From contig NC_061138.1 in the NCBI RefSeq assembly GCF_905220365.1, positions 11,299,814 to 11,363,813 of the forward strand: a stretch of DNA of 64,000 nucleotides, read 5' to 3'. Each line of letters opens with the position of its first letter. Position 1 is the first letter of the stretch. A program made the position numbers and the translations under genes. Below are positions 21,441-32,385 of this stretch, piece after piece. The notes under the pieces were generated by a model. That model was given only the letters and a program-made list of their open reading frames with translations, was not told the origin of the DNA and made no database searches. Source of the stretch: Vanessa cardui (Eukaryota > Arthropoda > Insecta > Lepidoptera > Nymphalidae).

Positions 21441-22315
21441 AGGAGAAAGAGTTTATTCTAAAAGTATAGCAGAACGAATCACAAAATAAGGAGCCTAAAA
21501 AGTCGATTTCGATCTAACGGTTGTCTTGATCGATGGACTTCGGGGTTACTTTTTATAAGTAGATCATTATAAATGATCTGCGGCCATTTTTTTTTATTCA
21601 GTCGAGTGTTACCATTCATTAGTGATAGAATGGTTATTTTTAAATGACTTTATTATTACTGCTGAATAAATTGCTCCTGTCTGATATAATAAATTAAGTA
21701 TTATATAAATTAAAATCAATGCATGTCGAAAAATTCGCAACTTTTTTTTTATTTTATTTCTGCAACTGACACGTACACGGTTGCAGGTTCAATTTTTGTC
21801 GAAGAATATGTATATTAACGGACCTTAAGATTTTAGAACCTTCAAACTAATTATTAATTTTAAATTTATTATTATAAGTTAATACTGTTTAAATCGCATT
21901 TTACACCTTTTATTTAATCAATGTTATAAGCGGTGAGATAAAATATATATTTATTATTTATTTATCAGGGAAATAAGCAATTAAAACAACACTTTATGAA
22001 ATAAACCAAAAAATAAGTAAAAACATAAATACAACAACAAAACCAATAAAAATAAAAAGTATGACAGTTAAAGTTTAATTAATATGTCGCAAAGCAGTTT
22101 CGCATTTACAAATTTTTGAGTTAAATACATGTATGTTATTGTAACTGGATTCCGTATTTTTGTGAATGACCGACCATTTGTATACAGTAGAACTTCGATT
22201 ATCAGAACCCTCAATTATCTGAACGAATAATTCGTGTATCCGAACGTCATTGCTTGTAAGACCTACTTCCTCTTCAAACCGAAACACAATTATTTAAACA
22301 AAACCGAAACACAAG
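21441..22315. other. A+T-rich single-copy DNA, no gene seen
   Basis: No supported feature. Short open frames lack motifs. Confidence 0.4.
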
Positions 22316-22620
22316 TGAGTCGACAATACCCAGTGGTGAGAACGTGTGCATCTTAACCGATGATTGCGGGTTCAAACCTAGGCAAGCACCGCTGATTCAT
22401 GTGCTTAATTTATCTTTATAATCCATCTCGTGCTCAGCGGTGAAGGAAAACATCGTGAGGAAACCTGCATGTGACAAATTTCATAGAAATTGTAAAACAT
22501 GTGTATTCCACCAACCCGCATTGGAACAGCGTGGTAGAATATGTTCCAAACCTTCTCCTCAAACGGAGAGGAGTCCTTTAGCCCAGCAGTGGGAATTTAC
22601 AGGCTGTTGTTGTTGTTGTT
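22316..22620 (+). mobile_element. SINE-A, full length, target-site duplication
   Basis: Runs from GAGTCGACAATACCCAGTGG to a long (TTG)n tail. GAAACACAAG (22306-22315) and GAAACACAGG (22621-22630) flank it. The A box is altered (ATACCCAGTGG) while the B box is intact. Confidence 0.9.
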
Positions 22621-22663
22621 GAAACACAGGTATTTTATGAATTAAATTAGTTTGTACAAAGCG

Positions 22664-22692
22664 ACATACACACACACATCACACACACTACA
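22664..22692. repeat. Short imperfect (AC)n microsatellite
   Basis: ACATACACACACACATCACA and neighbouring CACACACTAC form a brief interrupted dinucleotide run. Confidence 0.6.
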
Positions 22693-22787
22693 AAACATAC
22701 TATACATACTTCTCTAATTACAAAGCAAAGTTCTGTCATTTTATATGTATAATTGAATACATAAATAAAAATTTAATTGTAGCCCTA

Positions 22788-22933
22788 CTTGGTGGTAGGG
22801 CATTGTGCAAGCCCATCTGAGTAGGTACCACCCACTGATCAGTTATTCAGTACCAGTTTAACAGTACTCAGTATTGTTGTGTTCCGGTTTATAGGGTGAG
22901 TGAGCCAGTGTAATTACAGGCACAAGGGACATG
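22788..22933 (+). mobile_element. SINE-B, 3'-truncated
   Basis: Good head (CTTGGTGGTAGGGCATTGTG) through TGTAATTACAGGCACAAGGG. It stops abruptly at ACAT, where GC-rich transposon-like sequence starts. Confidence 0.85.
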
Positions 22934-23290
22934 TATGGGTCAGGGCGTTAACCGCCAAACGGTGGTGTGGTGAGTCGAGGCTCTGGATTTTCGTACCTGG
23001 ATTATTCACAACAGGCCACGATAGGGGAGGCAAAGTGAAGTGGTTTGAAGCCAGGCTAGTGTGGTAATATACACTTGCTACGAGTGTGGCGCAATTGGAA
23101 TATGGCGTGCCACGCTTTGATAAAATGTACCACTTGGGGCCCTCGAGGCTTTTATAATTATCAGGTCTGACCTCTCGTTACCGAGGTTGATACACGCCAT
23201 ATTGGAAAGCGAGAGTTGCTGGACAAGGGCTTCAAAAACTCCTGAAGCCGGCGTCCCACAAGGCACATCGCTTCATACGCGGGAAAAGCT
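22934..23290 (+). mobile_element. Decayed non-LTR reverse-transcriptase fragment
   Basis: At 23244-23267 a plus-strand frame reads EAGVPQGT, the conserved (A)GVPQG motif of non-LTR reverse transcriptases. Upstream in the same frame is LPRLIHAIL (about 23180-23206), plausible for the preceding region. Stops and frame breaks are present. A minus-strand open frame (23078-23266) is a shadow. The element is a relic; clade not determinable. Confidence 0.5.
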
Positions 23291-23639
23291 TAAATAAGTC
23301 TATCCAGCGGTTACAATAAAAATGACAAAAAAATTTTAAGACGGAACAATGAATTTATATCAATAAAAAGTTTTTATATATTTAAGTAGTAATTGTTTTT
23401 TTAATTAATTTTATTTGCTTATTGTATCAGCTTATGGAGATAATCGGTAAATATTTTAATAGCTATGTTTATTTATCGGTTCTTGGTAAAAATAAATTTT
23501 TAGTTCTTATTTATTTCCGCAGTGTAAATTACAATTTATGCTTGATATATTTTTGTATAAAATCCATTTATCATGACTGATTATTAACGCACGGCCGCAA
23601 AAATGCGCAGTCTAGAAATATTTTAAAGTGAACGTAAAC
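23291..23639. other. A+T-rich single-copy DNA, no gene seen
   Basis: Only a small CpG-containing spot (CGCACGGCCGCAAAAATGCG near 23589) stands out. Confidence 0.35.
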
Positions 23640-23845
23640 TAACAACCTGTAAATATCCCACTGCTGGGAAAACGCCTCCTTTCCCTTTTTGGAAGAGGTT
23701 GGGATCATATATCTCCATATTATTCCAAAGGAGCACTAATATGAAGATATATAGTAGAGTACGAGATGCATCATAAACACAAATTTTAGGTACATATAGT
23801 ATATCAGTGGTTGCCTGGGTTTGAACCTGCAATCATCACACATGG
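23640..23845 (-). mobile_element. SINE-A, decayed but full span
   Basis: ACCTGTAAATATCCCACTGC, GGGTTTGAACCTGCAATCAT and GTGGTTGCCTGG mark the two ends on the minus strand. The middle is strongly diverged. Confidence 0.65.
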
Positions 23846-24365
23846 AATGATTGTTAGAATTTCCAACTTTAAGGGGGCTAACAAAAAAATCGATCGTGCC
23901 ATTTCTATAAATAATTTAAACAAACAAACGGGGGAAAGAGACAGATATATTTTTTTCGTTCGCTTGAAAATATTTGTTGTTTTTAAATATTACGTTCGCT
24001 AGAAGGCGCGTGCGCAGGTGAACGGAACATTGTGCTTGTAGCAAGAAATTGACGCACAAGGAAATATGAAGTGAAGGCACATATAATTATGCAATATATT
24101 CCATATTCGGTAACTTGTTATCCTCGATTATACTGCATGTATGATTTTAGACAATATTTTTGTATATTCGTATGAAATAATATTTAATTATAATTAATAT
24201 GCGAAAAGTTCATTGCTATTAATTATAGAATATGAAATATGGTTTTATAAAGTGTTTGTAAGTAAATAATCTTATACTGTTATAATTAAAGTATAAAATA
24301 CATTACACAATAGCTCGTAATACTATTCGATAAACAAAAATCATATTCGAATTATAAAATTAAAT

Positions 24366-24575
24366 AATTTTCTGCCTCGCACAACCACTCTGTGGAACCA
24401 GCTTTCGCCGGTTTTTACGAAACGAAACGGGAACCTTCAAGGAAAGAGCGTACACTTTGCTTAAAGGCCGGCAACGCACCTGCAAGCCCCCCGGTGTTGC
24501 AGATGCCCATGGCGGTGGTAACTTTCCATCAGGTGAGCCTCCTGCTCGTTTGCCACCTATCACAAAAAAATACAA
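24366..24575 (+). mobile_element. LINE-F 3' end of ORF2
   Basis: One frame reads FLPRTTTLWNQLSPVF, matching the C-terminal LPRT..LWN.L pattern of jockey/CR1-like ORF2. The downstream GCCCATGGCGGTGGTAAC and CATCAGGTGAGCCTCCTGCT are 3'-end sequence shared with 19.1 kb. The rest of the element is absent (5' truncation). Confidence 0.65.
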
Positions 24576-26885
24576 TAGCTATAGCAATGTAAAAGTCGCA
24601 GGTTCAATCCCGGCTTTTCTTTTCCACTTTAAACATAAGCTTCATAGTATTAATCGGAAACGATTTTTTCATCAGTTAACATTCTGAAGCACGTATCTGA
24701 AATATTCACAGTTATGCCTACCTTCATATAGAATTAATTGATTAATTCACAGTTCATCGTTTAAATATTTACTTGAAAAAAAAAACAACTGCATTTAATT
24801 TAGACTAAACGGCTTTATTGCGCTTTTAATGATCATTAAGGCCTGTAACTCATGTTTATAAATTACAATATGTCCACAGAAGTATTTAAGTGTGAAGTTA
24901 TCTAATGAAACATAAATATTATCATACTAAACGATAACAATCAGCAATAATAGAGAAATTAATTTTCACTGCGCCTACGCAAAAGATCTGACCAATCAGA
25001 TTGTTGCGCGGGAACGATAAGCCAATCAGTGATCGCTATTTGAACGGGACATTACGATAACTGGAATTATATTCTATAAACGTCATATATATTAATCGTA
25101 ATAATTTTAATGATAAATCTTTGGCTGTCAAATCAATTAAAACGTTTGCGGAAGCAAAATTGTGCGTTAATTAATAAAATAGAAGGTAAATAAATATTTA
25201 TAGATTTACATGACTGCTAGCGAATATATATGTATGCATTTTTTATTGTAGAGGATATTTGAATAAGCTTTCATGGGTGGTTTAAAAATTTTACTTAAGT
25301 AATTTGTGTTTTGATTTCAGTATTTCATTATTGTAATTTTCGTTGTTGTTTAGATGAAATTTTGCGCTGTGTGGGCAAAATCAATGTTGGTGCAGATTGA
25401 AAATCATGTCGGTACTAAATTATATCACTCATATTTATATATTTTTTTATCAATTGGAATTTCAAATCATTTTAGATGAAAAACCAATAAAAAACCAATG
25501 TTTTAGCGTACACACTGATATGCTATGATTTCAAGACCGCATTAAAAACATGAACACAAAATCAAGGACTAAAAAAGTAAATATTTTTTTCAATTAAAAA
25601 AGTTTTTCAATTATTTACAAAAAAGTATAAGTATAAAAATAATCTCTTTTTTTGAATAATTATTGAACTGAACCATTTCGCATCTTCAATCATTCGTCTC
25701 CACTAATCGCTAGTTTTTCTGCACTTATAATATCGATAATTATATTAATACATGTTAGACGAAATAAAAACATGCGTAGTCATTTATTTTAATAGATGCA
25801 TATATGTACATTTTAAATATCGAACTAAGATTGGCAATCGAAAGAAATTAGTCGGACACAATCTTTTAATTCAAATTATTTCACGTTCGAAATTTGAATT
25901 CGAGAACAATTGTCAAGAGGCTGAGGAGTTACACATACAAATAGTTCATTGTGTATCTTACACGATAAAATGTCTCTGTGGTAATGTGTTCTCATGCGTT
26001 CATACACAATTTTAATCCAAAATAATACATATATACAAAAATAGTGAGTTTTTTTTTTATAAAAATAATCATTTTCTTTTACTTTTAAATATGTAGTAGG
26101 TATATAAGCAAAATAATACTGGTAGATAAGTGTTGTGAATAGTAGAAGAAAATGAGATATGATCGTAGTACCTACCTTAACGGAATTACAGAAAGCCCTA
26201 ACAAGATATATTAATAAATGTGTACTAAGTATACTGACATCTTTTTTTTACATTCTGTATATGCCATTTTAACTCGAATAAAACAATGACACATGATTAA
26301 CACAAGTATAAACTAAACTTGGTAATACGTAATATATTATATTATATATGTTAATATCGTAAACCGATTTTCACCCAGTGATTATGGGACGATAGCTGTA
26401 TGTAGAGAATCGATAATGGTCTCATTTTGAAAAGCTCCAGTGTAGCAGAACAATAAACAGGATTCTTTATTGCAATTTACTAAATTGTTGCGATTTAACA
26501 AATATTTAATATTAGAGAGATAAAAAAAGTTACTGGCCGGTTAGAGAGCGGTACTACGGCTGTATAAGAAAAAAAAAGTTAATCGTTCAAAACCTCACAG
26601 GTTTCGAAAATCCCAAAAATATTTTGAATGAACCCACTATTTAAGATTATTTCTACCTAGACTCTGATTTCGTCTCATTCAACTGCACATATGCGAAATT
26701 ATTTCGACGTAAGCTTTTAGCACGTGCAAGCAAGTGTATCATAACATCTATCATCTGAATAACTAACAGTAGACGAAACCTCTATTCATATAAGGGTGAC
26801 TACAAACGCAATATTTGCATAAAACGTGCAGAATTATCTATTTTTTTTAATTTATTCAATGTATAACTTAGCTGTTTATGTAATA
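24576..26885. other. A+T-rich single-copy DNA with a CCAAT pair
   Basis: No gene seen. At 24965-25050 CTGACCAATCAGATTG and AAGCCAATCAGTGATCG give two CCAATCAG boxes about 40 bp apart in a GC-richer spot, a promoter-like arrangement without a downstream gene in view. An open frame at 25752-26015 has no motif. Confidence 0.35.
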
Positions 26886-27085
26886 GTCAACCGCTAAACA
26901 GCAATACGTAATATATTGTGTTCCAGTTTTTAGGGTAAGTGAGCCAGTGTAACTATAGTCACAAGACAGGTATCTTAGTTCCAAACTTTCCTAGGTGATT
27001 TGTATAGAGTTAGTAAAAGTACCAATATCTATGGGCGGCGAACTCTTATCATACCAGGTGCTCCATTGATCTGCTCACCTAAAAT
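26886..27085 (+). mobile_element. SINE-B, 5'-truncated
   Basis: Begins at CCGCTAAACAGCAATACG and continues through GGGTAAGTGAGCCAGTGTAA, TATCTATGGGCGGCGAACTC to the degraded end. The head is missing. Confidence 0.75.
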
Positions 27086-27155
27086 ATATTTAGAAAATCG
27101 TAAATACAATACATCAAAATCCAAGTAAACTTTTTATATAATATTGATGTACTAA

Positions 27156-27410
27156 GCCGAGATGGTCAAATGGTTAGAACGCGTGAATGTTAACCGATGT
27201 TTATGGGTTCAAGCCCAGGCAAGCACCAGTGACTTTTCATCTGCTTAACTTGTGTCTGTAATTCATGTCGTGCTCAGAAAATGTCGTGAAAACATCGTGA
27301 GGAAACCAGCCTGTGACTAATTTCAAAGAAATTCTGTCATATTGCAATACCACAGAACGGAGGCCTTAGCCCAGCCGTGGGAAATTTACAATCTGTTAAT
27401 GATGTGATGA
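27156..27410 (+). mobile_element. SINE-A with target-site duplication
   Basis: Head GCCGAGATGGTCAAATGG and B box GGGTTCAAGCCC. The middle 3' segment (TTCCAAACCTTCTCC) is deleted, joining CAATACCACAGAACGG to GAGGCCTTAGCCCAGCC. The duplication TGATGTACTAA (27145-27155) / TGATGTATTAA (27411-27421) flanks it. Confidence 0.85.
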
Positions 27411-27479
27411 TGATGTATTAAATTTAAGAGTTAAAAACAGCGCCATCTATTGACGTTTAAACGTCTTTTTTAAAGCAAG

Positions 27480-27640
27480 ATAAAAAAATTCATGTGATAC
27501 AATCCTTACCGAGTGCGCTAGTAACAGTAACTCGATGCTTGACATAATCGCGAATTAATGACCGGGTTTACCAGACGCGAAAAAAAGTTCGTGAATGCGT
27601 CCGACTCTATGTTTTGGAGATATCGCTCGGGATCGCACGT
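27480..27640. promoter_or_regulatory. CpG-richer single-copy patch
   Basis: ATAATCGCGAATTAATGACC, CCAGACGCGAAAAAAAGTTC and TCGCTCGGGATCGCACGTG stand out. There is no repeat match. Candidate conserved non-coding DNA only. Confidence 0.22.
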
Positions 27641-27954
27641 GTCTTTATAATTTAAAATCGTTTTGAGATCGTTATGAACTTACATATATTATTTTTATGT
27701 GAAAGAAAGTATATAAACATTTATTGGCATTTTGATTTGGAAGGAAGACTAGAAAAAAATCCCAAAGTAATGTTTTTTTTGATTTTTTTTTATTTATAGT
27801 AATGCCCGTTGTCCATAGAGTCTCTACTATATCTACTATGTATACAAAAAGGATAGTGTTCAACATTATGATAACAAATCAAAACCTTCGTAACAAAATT
27901 CTTACACAATTATTTTATATGTACTAAATGTACAATTAACACAATTTATTTTAT
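27641..27954. other. A+T-rich spacer, nothing recognised
   Basis: No supported feature. A minus-strand open frame (27672-27866) is composition-driven. Confidence 0.35.
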
Positions 27955-28050
27955 ATTGGAACAGCGTGGTGGAATATGTTCCAAACCTTCTCCTCAAAAG
28001 GGAGAGGAGTCTTTCGCCCATCAGTGGAAAATTTACAGCCTGTTGTTTTT
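27955..28050 (+). mobile_element. SINE-A, 3' fragment only
   Basis: Starts at TTGGAACAGCGTGGTGGAAT and runs to ACAGCCTGTTGTTTTTG. It is 5'-truncated, lacking the tRNA-like head, as happens when retroposition aborts. Confidence 0.85.
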
Positions 28051-28594
28051 GTAATCTATTAAATAAAATTCAGTTTAAATATAAATTAGAGCCACAATGG
28101 GCAATTGGGTTGAACAGATCATAAAGGACGTTCCAATACAAACATGCGTTATTGCTATGACGTGTTTCACGAGACGATGACTTTGATATGTGGTTTTTAT
28201 TTCATCACCTGTTCCGGCGCCAAAATTTTCATCCGAGGATGAAAATCTGACACATCCAAAACCGCCAATCCAGGGGCAGTGTGGCTAAATACCCTCTGAG
28301 GAGATGTAGCTTTTTGATCAGCTGTGGGATATTTACATTATTTTAAATATCGATAAAAAATAAAAAAAATTGTATTGTTCAATATCTGATATAAATATTA
28401 TTAAACAAAATGCATAAATCGAGTCGCGTGGTGATATTTATCGAGCTATTTAATAGTTTTTTGTTAATGTTTTTACGATGTTTACAATTCACGCGGGGGC
28501 AATAACTCGATTGTCTGACTATCAAGGTTGCATACGTGTAGGTATTGCGAATAATATGTTTATTGGAAATCATATACATAATCATATATAATTA
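28051..28594. other. Single-copy DNA with a small perfect hairpin
   Basis: ATTTTCATCC (28225-28234) and GGATGAAAAT (28237-28246) are exact inverted arms with a 2-nt loop. AGCTGTGGGATATTTACAT (28319-28337) loosely resembles the SINE-A 3' end. No gene. Confidence 0.45.
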
Positions 28595-28775
28595 CTAGCT
28601 GTGCCCGCGACCTTGAACGAGTTTGAATTTATCAAAAAAAAAACATTATTGTAACCTAAGTTACTCCCTATTATATCAGTTATATGCCAGTGAAAGTCCC
28701 GTCAATATCGGTCCAGCCGTTCCAGAGATTAGCCGGAACAAACAGACACACAGATATTACTACAAAAATGGAAAA
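28595..28775 (-). mobile_element. Hel-I, short Helitron-like element
   Basis: Starts CTAGCTGTGCCCGCGACCTT and contains TGTAACCTAAGTTACTCCC, CAGTGAAAGTCCCGTCAAT and CCAGCCGTTCCAGAGATTAG, then AACAAACAGACACACAG. This motif order is, to my knowledge, common in Lepidoptera. CTAG sits at the end expected for a Helitron 3' terminus. Confidence 0.55.
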
Positions 28776-28989
28776 GAATGAATTTTGATATATATACCAA
28801 AGATACATATGCATTGAGTAAAAAAGGGCTATTTTAATATTACAAACAGACACTCCAAAATATGTATAGATACTACGATATATTTTTATTTTTTATTGAT
28901 ATAGGTAGAGGGATGGACAAATGGATCTTATTGTAAATAGTCACAACTGCCCAAAGACAAGTAGTACAAGAGTACGATAATAAAAAAAG

Positions 28990-29155
28990 AACCGTACCTT
29001 ATATCATCCATGTGCCACTTACCTTAGGATCTTAGAAGCTATGTAATGTGCTGGTAGTTACATCGACACACCTTTCAAACCTTAATACAACAATGCTGAA
29101 TATTGCTGCCTAACGATAGAATATCGGTTGGTTATTTACCCAGAGTATTTGCACT
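28990..29155 (-). mobile_element. SINE-B, decayed
   Basis: ATGTGCCACTTACCTTAGGA, CACACCTTTCAAACC and GAATATTGCTGCCTAACGAT echo minus-strand SINE-B in the right order. Confidence 0.55.
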
Positions 29156-29167
29156 ATATATAAATAC

Positions 29168-29360
29168 ATATATATCCATATTAATATTATAAATGTGGAA
29201 GTAACTCTGTCTGCCTGACGCTCTTTTAAGACCAAACCGCTTAACCGAATTTGATGAAATTTGCTATAAAACAAACTTAAACTCTAAGAAAGGACATAGG
29301 CTACTTTTTTGCTTAACTAATGACAACCGACAGCCTAAAACGCGAGCCAAACCGCGGGCG
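29168..29360 (+). mobile_element. Hel-E, near full length
   Basis: Begins TCCATATTAATATTATAAAT and runs through GGAAGTAACTCTGTCTGCCT, CCAAACCGCTTAACCG, AAAGGACATAGGCTACTTTT to CTAAAACGCGAGCC and CCGCGGGCGAC. The terminal CTAG has mutated to CTAC. Confidence 0.65.
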
Positions 29361-29864
29361 ACTACGATACAAACACAAGAACACATCATCAGGATTTTTT
29401 TCTAGTTTCGTCAGATGATCAGTTTTTTTATAATTTAATATTCGATTCTCCTCCTCTCACCGATGTTATGTTACAAATTATATCATTACAGGTTGCTCAG
29501 TGTAATGCTCAGTGATTCTAACTTATGTAACGGTCGTGTCTAAACTGTTACCACGCTCCCGGTGAAGGGCTTTACACATATACACGTGTTACTTGAGTAA
29601 CATAAACGAGCTGATATAAAAAAAAACGTAGAAATAACATTCGTTGATTTTCATGCAGGATAAAATATATTAATATGTATTGTATTTAACATGTGTAATT
29701 TAATTGTCGGAAAAGAGTAATTACTGATTTTTTGTCGGTACTTCTCGGTAATATGTACGTTCTGAAACGGTTTGAATTTAATTTAATCTTGTAGCGGTAA
29801 CTGAATCTTGTTTAATCTTTTAAATGACGATTGAATTTGGAAAAGTTCTGCATGATCACTACAT
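29361..29864. other. Single-copy DNA, no gene seen
   Basis: No recognised repeat or coding signal. Confidence 0.35.
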
Positions 29865-30123
29865 AGTACCTATATAACAAAGTCGCTTCCTCTGTCCCTA
29901 TATCCCTTTCTATGCTTAAATCTTGGAAACTACGTAACGGATTAGGATGCGGTTTTTTTTAATACATAATGATAGAGAGAGTGGTGAGTGATAATATATG
30001 GACAATATAGTAAAGAAACACTGTTAATTTAAGAAGTTTGTAATGTAGTGTCGTAAATAAACAAATTCTGTACTATATTTAGTAGCAGTATTGTATCCGC
30101 GCGAAGCCGGAGCAGGTCGCTAG
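29865..30123 (+). mobile_element. Hel-H, internally deleted copy
   Basis: Shares both ends with the 16-kb copy (CAAAGTCGCTTCCTCTGTCC at the start; TTAGTAGCAGTATTGTATCC, the GAAGCCGG hairpin region and CTAG at 30120-30123) but lacks most of the interior. About 260 bp versus about 640 bp. Confidence 0.6.
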
Positions 30124-30375
30124 TAAAATATATTTTTAGTAGCGACCCGCGAACAAGATACTTGATGGAGCGTGATCATCTCGTATAGCCATTGTCACAG
30201 TTATTGAGAGTTATAACTTATTGAGATTTGAATGCAGTCTTAGTGACAGCTTACAGTTAGGACGTAGTTTACGAGACACCCCAAAAAGCTCGAAAGCACG
30301 TGAGGCTCTTGGTTGTTTATTTTCGGTACCACTGACCCTTATATTTATTTAATGTACATATAAATTTTATAATGT

Positions 30376-30545
30376 AATTATAATAAAATATATTTTATTC
30401 AAGTAGGCTTTTACAAGCACTTTTGAGTCGTCATTTAACAACTATATTAAGTGAAGCTATGATCGGTTCGAAAAGTAGACTCTACCGAGAAGAACCGGCA
30501 AGTAAATCAGTAGCTACTCTTTTTCAACATTTAAAAATACAGTTG
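30376..30545 (-). mobile_element. LINE-D 3' end
   Basis: TATTTTATTCAAGTAGGCTT, ACTTTTGAGTCGTCATTTAA, ATTAAGTGAAGCTATGATCG and CTACCGAGAAGAACCGGC. A well-kept copy with the usual terminal ACATTTAAAAATACAG. Confidence 0.8.
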
Positions 30546-31382
30546 GAAGCTGAATGATACACCTATTTACATACGATTGCTATCATTGCTTACCAAATTT
30601 CTTTTTTTTATATATTCATTCCTATTTTGTTGTGTTTTTTATAGATTAAGTTGCTAGTTACAGAATTATTCTAAATTTCGGATTTTTTTTTATATTTTTC
30701 TATACTTTATATACGTTTTATAATTAGTTGATCTTCTGTCATGTCAGGCGGAAATAGTTAACAATTATCTATAGTGCTTAATTCGGTTTTTCTACGTTCA
30801 ACTTTAATAAAAACGAATGACGTCTTTACACATTTCTAACAAGGCAGCTTACAGACAGCTCGTATATTAAAGGATAGTTAATGTGATCAAAATCTGTTAC
30901 ATTAAATATTTCACCGGATATAAAACGTTAGCAGAGACAATTTATACCCAACGCAGAACACATTGTTTATGTCGACTTCCCATAAAATCGATATGCAAAA
31001 TGTTCAAATTCAAACGAATTTCAAGCTGCTTGGAATCGCATAAATCTTGAGTAGTTTAGCTGGCAAAGAGCTTGGCACGGGTCGGGGGGCGGCTGCCAAG
31101 CTTCCGCGGCCGGTCGCCGGTTCGGTGCCGGCTTTATACTTCATACCTACCAAATGTTTGACAAACTATGAGAATATTGTAACTGACTGTAAGAAACTTT
31201 ACTTGACTTTTACGCATTAAATATAGGAATTATTCGATTACATGTAGTTTATTTGTTTATGTTTAGCTATATATATTCGTTTTTTTTTACTGTTATGTAT
31301 GTGTAGTATTGTTTTACTTTTATTGTAACTACATATATAATAATATTTTGTTCAATACTACATGATGTGGTCGCCTAAAATT
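30546..31382. other. Single-copy DNA with a GC-rich patch
   Basis: A strong GC block at 31050-31135 includes the inverted pair AGCTTGGCA (31069-31077) / TGCCAAGCT (31094-31102), then CCGCGGCCGGTCGCCGG. The remainder is A+T-rich without genes. Confidence 0.35.
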
Positions 31383-31520
31383 TAAACTATACTAATATGA
31401 TAAATACGAAAATATCTGTCTGCCTGTTTTCACAGCTAAACCACAAAGCCGAATATGATATTTGACATTTGGTATAAAGCGAAGGACATGAAACCCAAAG
31501 AAGAATATGGGCATATTTTT
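31383..31520 (+). mobile_element. Hel-E, 5' part, decayed
   Basis: CTATACTAATATGATAAATA, ATATCTGTCTGCCTG, ACAGCTAAACCACAAAGCCG and GGTATAAAGCGAAGGACATG match the Hel-E start. The 3' half is not visible. Confidence 0.5.
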
Positions 31521-31881
31521 GAAACCTAAATCCTGCCTACTACATTTTTAATTCTTCATGTTTTCATACTGTTTTGAATTAAGAATAGGTCCGAACTCAA
31601 TGCACTAATTCCCATTCAATTCATCTCAAGGAAATATCATTAAAAACCCGTTAAATCTTCTGTTACATCAGAACTTTCAGCAACCAATAATATTTATTAT
31701 ATTTTTTTACAATTCCATAGACAAATTACCACATAATTTTTCCTCAATTCTATTTCAATTCGATTTTAAACTTCACGATTATGTCATCCAATAATCTTTA
31801 TAAGTTCTTCAAAATTATGACATAGTTACAACATACCAGCAATCTAATGATACACTTTGAACTACGTACGTTAAAAAGTAG

Positions 31882-32385
31882 TAGTCGCCCGCGGCTCTGC
31901 TCGCGTTTAAGCTCTTAAACGTTGGCGCTTTTTTGTTTCACGTGTCAGTTTACTTGGTGGTAGGGCTTTGTGCAAGCCCGTCTGGGTAGGTACCACCCGC
32001 TCATCAGTTATTCTACCGCCAAATAACAGTACTCAGTATTGTTATGTTCCGGTCTGGAGGGTGAGTGAGCCAGTGTAACTACAGGCACAAGGGACATAAC
32101 ATCTTGGTTCCCAAGGTTGGTGGCACATTAACGATGTAAGGAATAGTTAATATTTCTAACAGCGTCATTGTCTATGGGCGATGGTGACCACTTACCATCA
32201 CGTGACCCATATGCTCGTCCGCCAACCTATACCATAAAAAAAGCAAAAAAGTAGCCTATGTCTTTCATTACAGTTCACATTTGCTTCTTACCAAATTTCA
32301 TCAAATTCGTTTCATCAGTTTGGTCAGACAGACAGAAACTACTTTCAAAATTTATAACATAATAGTATAGATAATAATATAATAT
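31882..32385 (-). mobile_element. Hel-E split by SINE-B
   Basis: Left part GTCGCCCGCGGCTCTGCTCG to CACGTGTCAG (to 31951). The right part resumes with GCAAAAAAGTAGCCTATGTC and continues through TACCAAATTTCATCAAATTC to AGACAGACAG and ATAGTATAGA near 32372. The insert is the SINE-B at 31952-32243. Confidence 0.75.
31952..32243 (+). mobile_element. SINE-B, full length, nested in Hel-E
   Basis: Intact head ACTTGGTGGTAGGGCTTTGT, middle GGTGAGTGAGCCAGTGTAAC, and end CGCCAACCTATACCATAAAA. Together with 8770-9060 it is the best-preserved copy. No clear target-site duplication is visible. Confidence 0.9.

Noticed and set aside
24360..24687. Three overlapping open frames on both strands
   Set aside because: They are shadows of the LINE-F ORF2 3' end; only the LPRT..LWN frame has meaning and it is truncated.
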